NCBI GenBank assembly: GCA_031178025.1
Contig: JAPSJU010000012.1
Span: forward strand, 1-20,066
Reading direction: 5' to 3'
Length of the DNA stretch: 20,066 nucleotides
Origin: Agromyces sp.
GTDB taxonomy: Bacteria > Actinomycetota > Actinomycetes > Actinomycetales > Microbacteriaceae
Shown: positions 1-7,562 of the stretch, in pieces
How positions within the stretch are numbered: position 1 is the first letter of the stretch
Layout of the letters: each line of letters begins with the position of its first letter
Notes under the pieces: generated by a model
The model's input: only the letters and a program-made list of their open reading frames with translations
Databases searched by the model: none
Told to the model about the DNA's origin: nothing
Made by a program: the position numbers and the translations under genes

Positions 1-196
1 TCTCACCCGACGCGACCCTCGCGGTCTGCACGATCCGCCGCACCGTGTTGCCGTCGTGCACGAAGTTCTGCCCCAGCTTCTTCGTCGGCGTGACGTCGAG
101 CAGCTCGGCGAGATCGCGGATCTCGGCCGGTCCGAGCAGTCGCGGCGCAGCAGCCCCGGCGCCCGACGCCTCGGCCTCATGCCGATGCGCGTTCAC
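1..196 (-). CDS. rsmA: 16S rRNA dimethyladenosine transferase RsmA (KsgA), N-terminal part
   Basis: RsmA uses S-adenosylmethionine to dimethylate two adjacent adenines near the 3' end of 16S rRNA during 30S assembly. Only the first 65 codons lie in the window; the gene runs off the left edge. The visible protein has a short Ala-rich N-terminus, a segment LLGPAEIRDLAELLDVTPTK and then KKLGQNFVHD at about residues 39-48. That last stretch is the family's hallmark LGQNF motif at the start of the Rossmann methyltransferase fold. The start is GTG, chosen because a GGGAG ribosome-binding site lies 6 nt upstream and the reading begins 15 nt after the tatD stop. The short gap suggests cotranscription with metG and tatD, as in other actinobacteria. 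Recognition is confident, but the catalytic domain cannot be inspected. Confidence 0.93.
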   Translation of the reverse strand, partial: MNAHRHEAEASGAGAAAPRLLGPAEIRDLAELLDVTPTKKLGQNFVHDGNTVRRIVQTARVASGE

Positions 197-211
197 GCCG
201 TGCTCCCGCGC

Positions 212-1114
212 TCAGTCCCCCGCACGGGCCCCATCCTCCCACGCGCCGTACACGCGACGAGTGTTCGACGCGAGCTGCGCGCACAGCTCGTCCAGATCGA
301 CCTCGAGCACCTCTGCCATGAACCGCACCGTGTGCGGCACGAGGTACGGGGCGTTGGGGCGGCCGCGGAGCGGCACGGGCGTGAGGTACGGGGCATCCGT
401 CTCGACGAGGATCCGGTCCCGCGGCGCGACCCTCAGCGCCTCGCGGAGGTTCTCGGCGTTCTTGAACGTCACGTTGCCGGCGAACGAGAGGTACCAGCCG
501 GCGTCGCCGGCGAGCGCGGCGAGCTCGGCGCCGCCCGAGAAGCAGTGGAAGACGGTGCGTTCGGGTGCGCCCACCCGGCGAAGCGTCGAGACCACCTCGT
601 CGTGGGCGTCGCGGTCGTGGATCTGCAGCGCGACCCCGTGCCGCTTCGCGATGTCGATGTGCGCTTCGAAGGAACGGAACTGCGCGCCCCGACCCTCGTC
701 GCCGGTACGGTAGAAGTCCAGCCCGGTCTCGCCGACGGCGCGCACCCTCGGCTGTGCGGCGAGCTCATCGATCACGGCGATGGCGTCGTCCAGTGCTCCG
801 GCCTCCTCGAGTCGAGGCGCCTCGTTGGGGTGCAGCGCGACGGCGGCGAGCAGCCTCGGCTCCCGGGCGGCCGCCGCCGCCGACCATCGGCTCGTGGCGA
901 CATCCGTCCCGACCTGCACGGCGCCCGCGATCCCGACGGCCGCCGCCCGCTCGAGGTGTGCGTGCACGTCGAGCGGCAGCGCGCCGTCGGCGATCTCGAG
1001 GTGGGTGTGGTTGTCGTAGACGGGAACGGCGAGCGGCTCGGGCGGCGGCGGGTACTCGACGGCGCGACCGCCGTCGGAGCGGGTGCGCAGGTGCTCGGGC
1101 GAGGCGTTCGTCAC
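212..1114 (-). CDS. tatD: TatD family metal-dependent hydrolase (DNase)
   Basis: This is a TIM-barrel amidohydrolase-superfamily protein of 300 residues. TatD proteins are metal-dependent 3'-5' exonucleases/DNases of the cytoplasm, implicated in DNA repair and nucleic-acid turnover. Visible metal-site signatures are DNHTHLE (His36, His38), AVGETGLDFYR (Glu129), QIHDRDA (His166), FHCFSGG (His190) and LVETDAPYL (Asp240). They appear in canonical order and spacing. A longer open frame reaches 1198, but it would overlap metG by more than 70 nt. The GTG at 1114, 7 nt after the metG stop with GGAG about 10 nt upstream, is the better start. The gene sits between metG and rsmA in what looks like one transcript, an order I recall from other actinomycetes. 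The physiological substrate is not evident from sequence. Confidence 0.93.
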   Translation of the reverse strand: MTNASPEHLRTRSDGGRAVEYPPPPEPLAVPVYDNHTHLEIADGALPLDVHAHLERAAAVGIAGAVQVGTDVATSRWSAAAAAREPRLLAAVALHPNEAPRLEEAGALDDAIAVIDELAAQPRVRAVGETGLDFYRTGDEGRGAQFRSFEAHIDIAKRHGVALQIHDRDAHDEVVSTLRRVGAPERTVFHCFSGGAELAALAGDAGWYLSFAGNVTFKNAENLREALRVAPRDRILVETDAPYLTPVPLRGRPNAPYLVPHTVRFMAEVLEVDLDELCAQLASNTRRVYGAWEDGARAGD

Positions 1115-1121
1115 GCCGCGG

Positions 1122-2681
1122 TCACTCCGCGACCTCGACGCGGGGGAAGAGCGCCTCGAGCGGGGCCACGCGCTCGCCGGTGCTCCACTGGTCGGCACGG
1201 TCGATGCGCTGGTCCTGCACCGCGCCGGGCGCGCCGAGTGCCGTCCAGAGCTTCGCAGTCGCCTTCGGCAGCACCGGCGAGAGCAGCACGGCGAGCGTGC
1301 CGAGCCCGTGGTAGGCCGTCGCGAGCACCGTCTCGAGCCGTGCTCGCCGGTGCGGGTCCTTCGCGAGCATCCACGGCTCCTCCACCGTGAGGTACCCGTT
1401 CAACGCGTCGACGAGCTCCCACGCCGCGGCGATGGCGTCGTGGATGGCGAGCCGTTCGATGGCCTCCCAGGAGGCGCTCGTCGCCCGTTGCTCGATCGCG
1501 GCGATCTCGTGGTCGGCGGCCGAGCGCTCGGATGCCGTGGGGACGACGCCGTCGCAGTAGCGCGTGATCATGGCGATGACACGGGAGGCGAGGTTGCCGA
1601 AGCCGTTCGCGAGCTCGGCCTGGTAGCGCGCCGAGAGGTCCTCCCACGAGAACGAGCCGTCCTGGCCGAAGTTGATCGCGGAGAGGAAGTAGTACCGGAA
1701 GGCGTCGGAGCCGAAGGTGTCGGTGATCTGCTCGGGCGCGATCCCCGTGAGCTTCGACTTCGACATCTTCTCTCCGCCGACGAGCAGCCAGCCGTGGGCG
1801 AAGACGCCGCGCGGCACCTCGACGCCGGCGGCCATGAGCATCGCGGGCCAGATCACCGCGTGGAACCGGAGGATGTCCTTGCCGATGATGTGCTGGGCCG
1901 GCCACCGGCGTGCGAACTCCGCGTCGTCCTGCCCGTACCCGACGGCGGTGACGTAGTTGAGCAGGGCGTCGAACCAGACGTACACGACGTGGGAGTCGTC
2001 CCACGGCACCTTCACGCCCCAGTCGAAGGTCGAGCGTGAGATCGAGAGGTCGGCGAGGCCCGAGCGCACGAACGAGCGCACCTCGTTGCGCGCCGATTCG
2101 GGCTGCACGAAGTCCGGCCGCTCCTCGTAGAGCTCGAGCAGGCGGTCGGCGAAGGCGCTCATGCGGAAGAAGTAGTTCTTCTCGTGCAGGAGCTCGACGG
2201 GCTTCGAGTGGATGGCGCAGACCAGCTGTCCCTCGTACTCCCCCGTGCCCGGCACGAGCTCGGACTGCTGCTTGTACTCCTCGCAGCCCACGCAGTAGTA
2301 CCCCTCGTACTCGCCGGTGTAGATGTGGCCGTCGTCGTAGAGCTTCTGCAGGAACTTCTGCACGTTGGCCTCGTGCCGGTCCTCGGTGGTGCGGATGAAG
2401 TCGTCGTTGGCGATGTCGACGGTCTCGAGCAGGGGGATCCACGCGTTCGCGACGAGGGTGTCGGCCCACTCCCTCGGCGTCACGCCGTTCGCCGTCGCCG
2501 TGCGCAGGATCTTCTGTCCGTGCTCGTCGGTGCCCGTGAGCATCCAGGTGTCGTCGCCGGCCTGCCGGTGCCACCGGGCGAGCACGTCGGTGGCCACCTC
2601 GGTGTACGCGTGCCCGATGTGGGGCACGTCGTTGACGTAGAAGATGGGCGTGGTGACAGAGAACGAGGAGGCGTCGGCCAT
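1122..2681 (-). CDS. metG: Methionine-tRNA ligase (methionyl-tRNA synthetase)
   Basis: This cytoplasmic class I aminoacyl-tRNA synthetase of 519 residues charges tRNA-Met with methionine using ATP. The Rossmann-fold signature HIGH is at residues 21-24 (VPHIGHAYTE) and KMSKS is at 305-309 (GGEKMSKSK). A zinc-knuckle insert has Cys130-x2-Cys133 and a second pair Cys155-x2-His158. The protein ends soon after the anticodon-binding helical domain, so it lacks the C-terminal tRNA-binding (EMAP-like) dimerisation domain of E. coli MetG. This resembles the short actinobacterial form. An upstream in-frame codon (2711) exists, but the ATG at 2681 lies 7 nt after a TAGGAT hexamer (2689-2694). There is no Shine-Dalgarno sequence, so a leaderless start fits best. 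Downstream are tatD (7-nt gap) and rsmA. Confidence 0.96.
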   Translation of the reverse strand: MADASSFSVTTPIFYVNDVPHIGHAYTEVATDVLARWHRQAGDDTWMLTGTDEHGQKILRTATANGVTPREWADTLVANAWIPLLETVDIANDDFIRTTEDRHEANVQKFLQKLYDDGHIYTGEYEGYYCVGCEEYKQQSELVPGTGEYEGQLVCAIHSKPVELLHEKNYFFRMSAFADRLLELYEERPDFVQPESARNEVRSFVRSGLADLSISRSTFDWGVKVPWDDSHVVYVWFDALLNYVTAVGYGQDDAEFARRWPAQHIIGKDILRFHAVIWPAMLMAAGVEVPRGVFAHGWLLVGGEKMSKSKLTGIAPEQITDTFGSDAFRYYFLSAINFGQDGSFSWEDLSARYQAELANGFGNLASRVIAMITRYCDGVVPTASERSAADHEIAAIEQRATSASWEAIERLAIHDAIAAAWELVDALNGYLTVEEPWMLAKDPHRRARLETVLATAYHGLGTLAVLLSPVLPKATAKLWTALGAPGAVQDQRIDRADQWSTGERVAPLEALFPRVEVAE

Positions 2682-2688
2682 AGCTGCA

Positions 2689-2694
2689 ATCCTA
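2689..2694 (-). promoter_or_regulatory. Putative -10 element for leaderless metG transcript
   Basis: On the minus strand this reads TAGGAT, a TANNNT hexamer followed by 7 nt and the metG ATG. That places the expected transcription start at or next to the A of ATG. No clear -35 hexamer is seen about 17 nt upstream. It implies metG-tatD-rsmA can be transcribed independently of the reductase gene upstream. Confidence 0.5.
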
Positions 2695-2723
2695 TGGGCG
2701 AGCGGATGCACCTCCTGCCCCGG

Positions 2724-3812
2724 TCACCCGCCCCGCTCGCGCTCCTCGCGCTCCTCGCGATGCCGTCGGCGCACGCTGCCGTCGCCGACCGCGGGCGGCA
2801 CGGCCTCGACCACGTCCACGTGGTCGTGGGGAGTCGGCACCCCGAGCGTCGCGTCCTGCTCCTTCAACGCGGGTTCGTGCACGCGCTGGCCCCGGTAGGC
2901 CACCATGCGCAGGCCGAGCACGATCTTGCCCGGCGCCTCGCGGCGGTCGAGCGCGCGGTAGGCGTCGGCGACGGCGTCGAGCGGGAAGACGTCGGCGATC
3001 GGCAGTCGGATGCGGCGAGCGGCGGCGAGGGATGCCACCCGGCCCAGGGCGACGACGTCGCCCGCCGAGGCCCGGACCGCGCGGTGCTCGTCGACGGCGT
3101 CCCAGTCGAGCAGCGTGAGCACCCGGGATGGCGGGACCCCGAGTGCCGCTGCTTCGCCGGTCTGCCCGCCGAGGAAGTCGAGGAACGCCGTCACGGGCCC
3201 GGTCGCGATGGCGCGCACCCGCTCCGCCAGCCCCGGTCCGTACTCGGTCGCGACGACGCCGAACTGGCGCAGGAAGTCGAAGCGGGTCTCGACGCTCGAG
3301 CCGATCACCGTCGCACCGCGCATGCGGGCGAACTGGGCCGCGAGGCATCCGATGCCGCCGGCCGCCGCCGTGATCACGACGGTGTCGCGCGGGGTGAGCC
3401 CGAGCCCCTCCACGGCGTTCCAGGCGGTGGTTCCCGCGGTGTAGAGGGAGCCGGCGACCTCCCACGAGAGCGCCGGGGGCCGGGTCAGCAGGTTGGCCTC
3501 TGGCACCACGACGTGCGTGGCCTGGGCGCCGGCGTCCACGAATCCGATCACCTCGTCGCCGCGTGAGAATCGCTCGACGCCCTGGCCGGTCGCCAGCACG
3601 ACGCCCGCGAGGTCGCGCCCCTGTGCGGCCGGGAACTCGACGGGCCATCGCTCGGGGTGGTCGCCCCGGCGGATCGCGCTGTCGATCGGGTTCAACCCCG
3701 ACGCGAACACCTCGACGAGCACGTCGCCGGGGCCGGGCTCCGGTGTCGGGACCTCCGCGACCTCGAGCACCTCGGGGCCGCCGAAACCGGAGAATCGCAC
3801 TTCCCTGGCCAT
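2724..3812 (-). CDS. Medium-chain (zinc-independent) quinone/enone reductase-like oxidoreductase with C-terminal tail
   Basis: This is a 362-residue MDR-superfamily protein of the NADPH:quinone oxidoreductase type. It has a GroES-like N-domain (ASGLNPIDSAIRRG, about residues 37-50) and the substrate-domain motif GRDLAGVV (65-72). The Rossmann nucleotide-binding loop is ITAAAGGIGCLAAQFA (147-162). Zinc-ligand Cys clusters are absent, consistent with NADPH-dependent quinone or enone reduction in the cytoplasm. The substrate is unknown. The family normally ends near GKIVLGL (295-301). Here some 60 extra residues follow, finishing in a highly charged REEREERER stretch encoded by a 9-bp tandem repeat. 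The start ATG has a good GGAGG 6 nt upstream. The gene sits between rsmI and metG, interrupting an otherwise conserved housekeeping order. Confidence 0.87.
   Translation of the reverse strand: MAREVRFSGFGGPEVLEVAEVPTPEPGPGDVLVEVFASGLNPIDSAIRRGDHPERWPVEFPAAQGRDLAGVVLATGQGVERFSRGDEVIGFVDAGAQATHVVVPEANLLTRPPALSWEVAGSLYTAGTTAWNAVEGLGLTPRDTVVITAAAGGIGCLAAQFARMRGATVIGSSVETRFDFLRQFGVVATEYGPGLAERVRAIATGPVTAFLDFLGGQTGEAAALGVPPSRVLTLLDWDAVDEHRAVRASAGDVVALGRVASLAAARRIRLPIADVFPLDAVADAYRALDRREAPGKIVLGLRMVAYRGQRVHEPALKEQDATLGVPTPHDHVDVVEAVPPAVGDGSVRRRHREEREERERGG
2741..2758. repeat. Two tandem 9-bp units in the 3' end of the reductase gene
   Basis: The unit GCTCCTCGC occurs at 2741-2749 and again at 2750-2758, with a degenerate partial copy just before. 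On the coding (minus) strand it encodes the Glu/Arg-rich end of the reductase. Slippage in such a tract could change the length or frame of the tail. Confidence 0.6.
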
Positions 3813-3889
3813 CTCGCACCTCCACCGTGAGGGGACAGTGCCATTCTCCGCCTTCGGACGATCGATGGGGGCGGAACGCCCGGAATGCC

Positions 3890-4765
3890 TCAGCTCGGTC
3901 CGAGCGGGGGTCGGCGCAGGCCAGCGGAGTCGGCGCGGCCGCCGTCGCTCCGGCGTGCGCCGAGGGCGGCCTCGTAGAGGTCGCGCTTGCCGAGCCCGCT
4001 CTCGGCGGCGACGAGGGCTGCGGCGTCCTTCAGCCGCGTTCCCGACGCCGCGAGCGCCAGGACGCGGTCGAGCGCGCCCTCGGCATCCGCCTGCTCCACC
4101 GCTGCGCCTCCGACCACGATGCAGATCTCACCGCGCACGCCGCCCTCGGCCCATGCTGCCAACTCGGCGAGGCCGCCCCGGCGCACCTCCTCGTGGAGCT
4201 TGGTCAGCTCCCGGCAGACCGCGGCCGGTCGCTCGGCACCGAACGCCTCGGCGAGGGCCGCGAGGCTCGCTGCGAGCCGCGACGGCGCCTCGAAGAAGAC
4301 GAGGGTGCGGCGGTCGCCCGAGAGCTCGGCCAGGCGCCGCGTCCGGTCGCCGGCCTTTCGCGGCAGGAACCCCTCGAACGCGAAGCGATCGGTCGGCAGT
4401 CCGGAGACGGCGAGCGCCGTGACGACCGCCGACGGCCCGGGGATCACCGTGACGGTGACGCCGCCAGCAGCCGCCGCCTGGACCAGCGGGTATCCCGGGT
4501 CGGAGACCGTGGGCATGCCGGCATCGCTCAGGACCAGCAGGTCCGCGTCGCGCGCCAGCTCGACGAGCTCCGCCGCCTTCTGCCGTTCGTTGTGCTCGTG
4601 AAGGGCGATGAGCCTCGGCCGGTTGCGGATGCCGAGCCCGGCGAGCAGGCGCTGCGTCACCCTGGTGTCCTCGGAGGCGATGACGGCCGCCTGCTCGAGC
4701 GCCTCGCGGAGCCGCGCGGACGCATCGCCGAGATTGCCGATGGGCGTGCCCGCGAGGATGATCAT
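3890..4765 (-). CDS. rsmI: 16S rRNA (cytidine-1402-2'-O)-methyltransferase RsmI
   Basis: RsmI 2'-O-methylates C1402 in the decoding centre of 16S rRNA using S-adenosylmethionine. The 291-residue protein is a tetrapyrrole-methylase-fold enzyme. Family motifs are present in order: TPIGNLGD (7-14), SEDTR (31-35), SDAGMPTVSDPG (80-91), PGPSA (109-113), FEGFLPRK (130-137) and VFFEAPSR further on. The usual E. coli-like length is about 285 residues. A codon six residues upstream (4783) is possible. The ATG at 4765 is preferred because GGGAA lies 9 nt upstream and the protein then begins MIILAGTPIGNL, typical of the family. It is divergent from the mannosyltransferase gene across a 70-bp gap, an arrangement I recall from mycobacteria as well. 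Confidence 0.95.
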   Translation of the reverse strand: MIILAGTPIGNLGDASARLREALEQAAVIASEDTRVTQRLLAGLGIRNRPRLIALHEHNERQKAAELVELARDADLLVLSDAGMPTVSDPGYPLVQAAAAGGVTVTVIPGPSAVVTALAVSGLPTDRFAFEGFLPRKAGDRTRRLAELSGDRRTLVFFEAPSRLAASLAALAEAFGAERPAAVCRELTKLHEEVRRGGLAELAAWAEGGVRGEICIVVGGAAVEQADAEGALDRVLALAASGTRLKDAAALVAAESGLGKRDLYEAALGARRSDGGRADSAGLRRPPLGPS

Positions 4766-4800
4766 GGGTCCAGTTTCCCGCATGCGGCTCGATCGACGAG

Positions 4801-4816
4801 CCGGCAGTGCTGCCGG
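4801..4816. promoter_or_regulatory. 16-bp dyad in the divergent rsmI/pmt intergenic region
   Basis: CCGGCAG-TG-CTGCCGG is a perfect 7-bp inverted repeat with a 2-nt centre. It sits in the 70-bp divergent gap, where the -35 region of the mannosyltransferase promoter would fall. It could be an operator or just a chance GC-rich palindrome. No regulator can be named. Confidence 0.35.
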
Positions 4817-4823
4817 GCCAGAT

Positions 4824-4829
4824 TACTCT
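4824..4829 (+). promoter_or_regulatory. Putative -10 element, leaderless protein mannosyltransferase gene
   Basis: TACTCT matches TANNNT and ends 6 nt before the ATG at 4836. No ribosome-binding site is present, so transcription most likely starts at the initiation codon. Confidence 0.5.
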
Positions 4830-4835
4830 GGGCCC

Positions 4836-6536
4836 ATGGGTGTTGAGACCGAGGCCGGGCCCGAGCCGCGGCCGGCGGCGGTCGACGGCACGGCGTCGTC
4901 ATCGGCGGCGTCCGAGCCGGCCGAGGCATCCGATGCGTCCGCGACGCCTCCCGCGCACGCCGCATCCGAGGCCCGTGGCACTCGGCTGGACGACTGGTGG
5001 GCGCGCACGCTCTCGACCCCGCGCCGGCGCGCGCTCTGGTACTGGGGCGGGCCGATCCTCGTCACGCTGCTCGCCGCCGTGCTGCGCTTCTGGAACCTCG
5101 GGCATCCGCAGGCGATCGTCTTCGACGAGACGTACTACGTGAAGGATGCCTGGACCCTGCTGCAGAACGGTCACGAGACGAGCTGGCCGGAAGGCGCCGA
5201 CGAGGACTTCGCGAGCGGCGACACCGGGATCCACCTCGACGACCCCTCCTACGTGGTGCACCCGCCGCTCGGGAAGTGGATGATCGCGCTCGGCATGCTG
5301 CCCTTCGGTGCGGACAGCGCATTCTGGTGGCGGGCGAGCACGGCGCTCGCCGGGACGGCCGCGGTCTTCCTGCTCGCCATCGTCGCCCGACGCCTCTGGC
5401 CCTCGACGCTCCTGGCCGTCATCGCGGCGTTCCTCTTCGCGATCGACGGGAACGCGATCGTCATGTCTCGAGTCGCTCTCCTCGACAACTGGGTGATGCT
5501 CTTCGCGCTGCTCGGATTCTGGTTCGTGCTCCTCGACCGTTCGCAGGCGAGGCGCCTCCTGGAGGATCGCCTGGCCGCCGCGCGCAACAGTGGACACGAC
5601 CCCCACTACGGCCCGGCACTCTGGGCGCGGCCGTGGGTGATCGCGGCGGGGGCGGCCTTCGGCGCCACGTGCGCCGTGAAATGGTCGGGGCTCTGGTTCC
5701 TCGCGGCGTTCGGCCTCTACCTCGTGGTCGTCGACGCCCTCGCGCGGAAGCGTGCCGGCGTGCCGTTCTGGATCACGGCCGCCGTACTGAAGCAGGGGCC
5801 CGTGACGTTCCTCCTTCTGGTCCCGGTCGCGAGCGCCGTGTACCTCGCCTCGTGGACGGGCTGGCTCGTCACCGAGGGGGGCTACTACCGGCACTGGGCC
5901 GAAGAGGCCGCCAACCGGGCCACCGGATGGCTCGAGTGGGTGCCCACGGCGATGCAGAGCCTCTGGCACTACCACCAGTCGGCGTACACGTACCACGTCG
6001 GCGTCCACGGCGACCATCCGTCGCAATCCAACCCGCTCACGTGGCTGTTCATGGTGAAGCCGACGAACATGTACTTCCGAGCGATCGAGGACGGCACGGG
6101 CGGATGCGGCGCGCAGACGTGCTGGGAGTCGATCATCGGCATCGGCAACCCGATCATCTGGTGGGCGGCCGCGCTCGCGTGCCTGTACCTCGTGTACCGG
6201 CTCGCCCGCTTCCGCGAATGGCGGGCCGGAGCGATCCTGCTCGGCCTCGCCGCCGGGTACGTGCCATGGCTCATGTACCTCGACCGCACCGTGTTCCAGT
6301 TCTACTCGATCGCGTTCCAGCCCTTCACGACGCTCGCCCTGACGGCCGTCATCGCCCTCATCCTCGGCCGGCGCGACGACGCGCGATGGCGTCGGGAGCG
6401 CGGGATCGCGACGGTCGCGGTGTTCCTCGGATTCGTCCTCCTCGTCTCGACCTTCTACTACCCCATCTGGACCGGCATGGCCGTGACCCCCGAGTTCCGC
6501 CAATTGCACTTCTGGTCGCCGAGCTGGGTGACATGA
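4836..6536 (+). CDS. pmt: Polyprenyl-phosphate-mannose-protein mannosyltransferase (GT39 PMT family)
   Basis: This integral membrane glycosyltransferase of 566 residues transfers mannose from polyprenyl-phosphate-mannose to Ser/Thr of secreted proteins, coupled in actinobacteria to Sec export. The N-terminus is a 60-residue Ala/Ser/Glu-rich cytoplasmic tail. The first membrane segment is about residues 70-86. It is followed by the catalytic acidic pair in VFDETYYVKDA (Asp97-Glu98) and by HPPLGKWMI (142-150), both PMT hallmarks. Multiple hydrophobic helices follow, with TYHVGVHGDHPSQSNP and WWAAALACLYLVY in the PMT C-terminal region. The open frame extends upstream to 4608, but that would run antisense through rsmI. 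The ATG at 4836 follows a TACTCT -10 hexamer by 6 nt. The stop overlaps the next start as ATGA. Confidence 0.94.
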   Translation: MGVETEAGPEPRPAAVDGTASSSAASEPAEASDASATPPAHAASEARGTRLDDWWARTLSTPRRRALWYWGGPILVTLLAAVLRFWNLGHPQAIVFDETYYVKDAWTLLQNGHETSWPEGADEDFASGDTGIHLDDPSYVVHPPLGKWMIALGMLPFGADSAFWWRASTALAGTAAVFLLAIVARRLWPSTLLAVIAAFLFAIDGNAIVMSRVALLDNWVMLFALLGFWFVLLDRSQARRLLEDRLAAARNSGHDPHYGPALWARPWVIAAGAAFGATCAVKWSGLWFLAAFGLYLVVVDALARKRAGVPFWITAAVLKQGPVTFLLLVPVASAVYLASWTGWLVTEGGYYRHWAEEAANRATGWLEWVPTAMQSLWHYHQSAYTYHVGVHGDHPSQSNPLTWLFMVKPTNMYFRAIEDGTGGCGAQTCWESIIGIGNPIIWWAAALACLYLVYRLARFREWRAGAILLGLAAGYVPWLMYLDRTVFQFYSIAFQPFTTLALTAVIALILGRRDDARWRRERGIATVAVFLGFVLLVSTFYYPIWTGMAVTPEFRQLHFWSPSWVT

Positions 6537-7540
6537 CCCGTCGCCTCGGCGGAGCGGCCGTGCCGCCGTGGGCGCCGGGACTCGTCGTGGCGGCATCCGC
6601 GGCACTCCTCGCGTGGCTCGTCGCCCTCGCCGTGCCGGCGGTGCCGATCCTCACCGCGGCCGTCGCCCTCGGCATCGTGGTCGGCCAGGTGCCGGCGCTC
6701 CGGGTCGCGCTCGAAGGCGTGCTCGCCCCCGGCCTCCGCGTCGCGTCCCGCCGATTCCTGCGGGTGGGCATCGTCCTGCTCGGCCTGAAGCTCAGCCTCG
6801 TCGACATCCTCGATCTCGGCTGGGTCACCATCGCCACGACGGTCGCGGTCGTCGGCGTGACCTTCGTGGGCACGATCGGACTCGGGCGCGCGCTTGGCCT
6901 GCCCGGTCACCAACCCGTGCTCGTCGCGAGCGGATTCTCGATCTGCGGCGCCTCGGCGATCGGGGCGATGGCCGCGACCGTGCGGGCGCGCGACGAGGAG
7001 CAGGCGGTGCCCGTCGCGCTCGTGACCCTGTGCGGCACGCTCGCCATCGCCGTGCTGCCCGCGTTGTGGCGTCCGCTCGGACTCTCCGCCACGGGTTTCG
7101 GCCATTGGGTGGGGGCAGGCGTGCACGACGTCGGGCAGGTCGTCGCCACCGCGCAGCTCGCAGGCCCCGTCGCACTGGCGGTCGCCGTCGTCGTGAAGCT
7201 GACGCGCGTGCTCATGCTCGCGCCGCTGGTCGCGATCACGGCGGCCGTCGAGCGTCGGCGCAGCGTGCCTGCCGACGGCGCGCACCCTCCGATCGTGCCG
7301 CTCTTCGTCGCGGGCTTCCTCGCGGCCGTCATGCTCAACTCGTTCGTCGCGCTCCCGACGGCCGTACGGGAGGGCGCCGATCTCGTGCAGACCGCGCTGC
7401 TCGCGACGGCGCTCTTCGCACTCGGCGCCGCGATCCGCTTCGACGAGCTCGCCTCGACCGGCTGGCGCGCGCTCGTCGTCGGCCTCACCTCCTGGGTGCT
7501 CGTCGCGACGCTCGCGTACGGTGCGGTGCTCCTCGGCTGA
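6533..7540 (+). CDS. YeiH/UPF0324 family putative sulfate exporter-like membrane protein
   Basis: This is a 335-residue polytopic membrane protein with about nine or ten hydrophobic helices, of the UPF0324 (Cons_hypoth698, YeiH-like) family. Recognisable family stretches are RVGIVLLGLKLSL, VASGFSICGASAIGAMA and WVGAGVHDVGQVVA. Members are often labelled putative sulfate exporters, but the transported substrate is not settled and nothing here fixes it. The start ATG overlaps the mannosyltransferase stop by 4 nt (ATGA at 6533-6536), implying translational coupling. The open frame continues far upstream in the mannosyltransferase gene without plausible protein content, so the overlap start is correct. 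It ends 15 bp from the convergent reductase gene. Confidence 0.88.
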   Translation: MTRRLGGAAVPPWAPGLVVAASAALLAWLVALAVPAVPILTAAVALGIVVGQVPALRVALEGVLAPGLRVASRRFLRVGIVLLGLKLSLVDILDLGWVTIATTVAVVGVTFVGTIGLGRALGLPGHQPVLVASGFSICGASAIGAMAATVRARDEEQAVPVALVTLCGTLAIAVLPALWRPLGLSATGFGHWVGAGVHDVGQVVATAQLAGPVALAVAVVVKLTRVLMLAPLVAITAAVERRRSVPADGAHPPIVPLFVAGFLAAVMLNSFVALPTAVREGADLVQTALLATALFALGAAIRFDELASTGWRALVVGLTSWVLVATLAYGAVLLG

Positions 7541-7562
7541 GGTCTGCGCCGTCGCTCAGACC
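7541..7562. terminator. Weak bidirectional hairpin between convergent genes
   Basis: GGTCTG (7541-7546) and CAGACC (7557-7562) can pair as a 6-bp stem with a 10-nt loop. It spans the 15-bp gap between two convergent stops and extends into the end of the reductase gene. No U-tract follows on either strand, so this is only a possible terminator. Confidence 0.3.

Noticed and set aside
56..1390. A 444-codon open frame on the plus strand across tatD and the end of metG
   Set aside because: It is antisense to two clearly recognised genes. The translation is low-complexity Arg/Gly/Ala/Pro-rich with no domain signal, as expected for GC-rich shadow frames.
2682..2723. A T-box leader for metG
   Set aside because: Only 42 bp separate metG from the upstream gene, there is no T-box motif, and the start appears to be leaderless.
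4997..6532. A long in-frame N-terminal extension of the UPF0324 gene, overlapping the mannosyltransferase
   Set aside because: The extension is Arg/Pro/His-rich with no hydrophobic helices. The ATGA overlap start gives a protein of normal family length.
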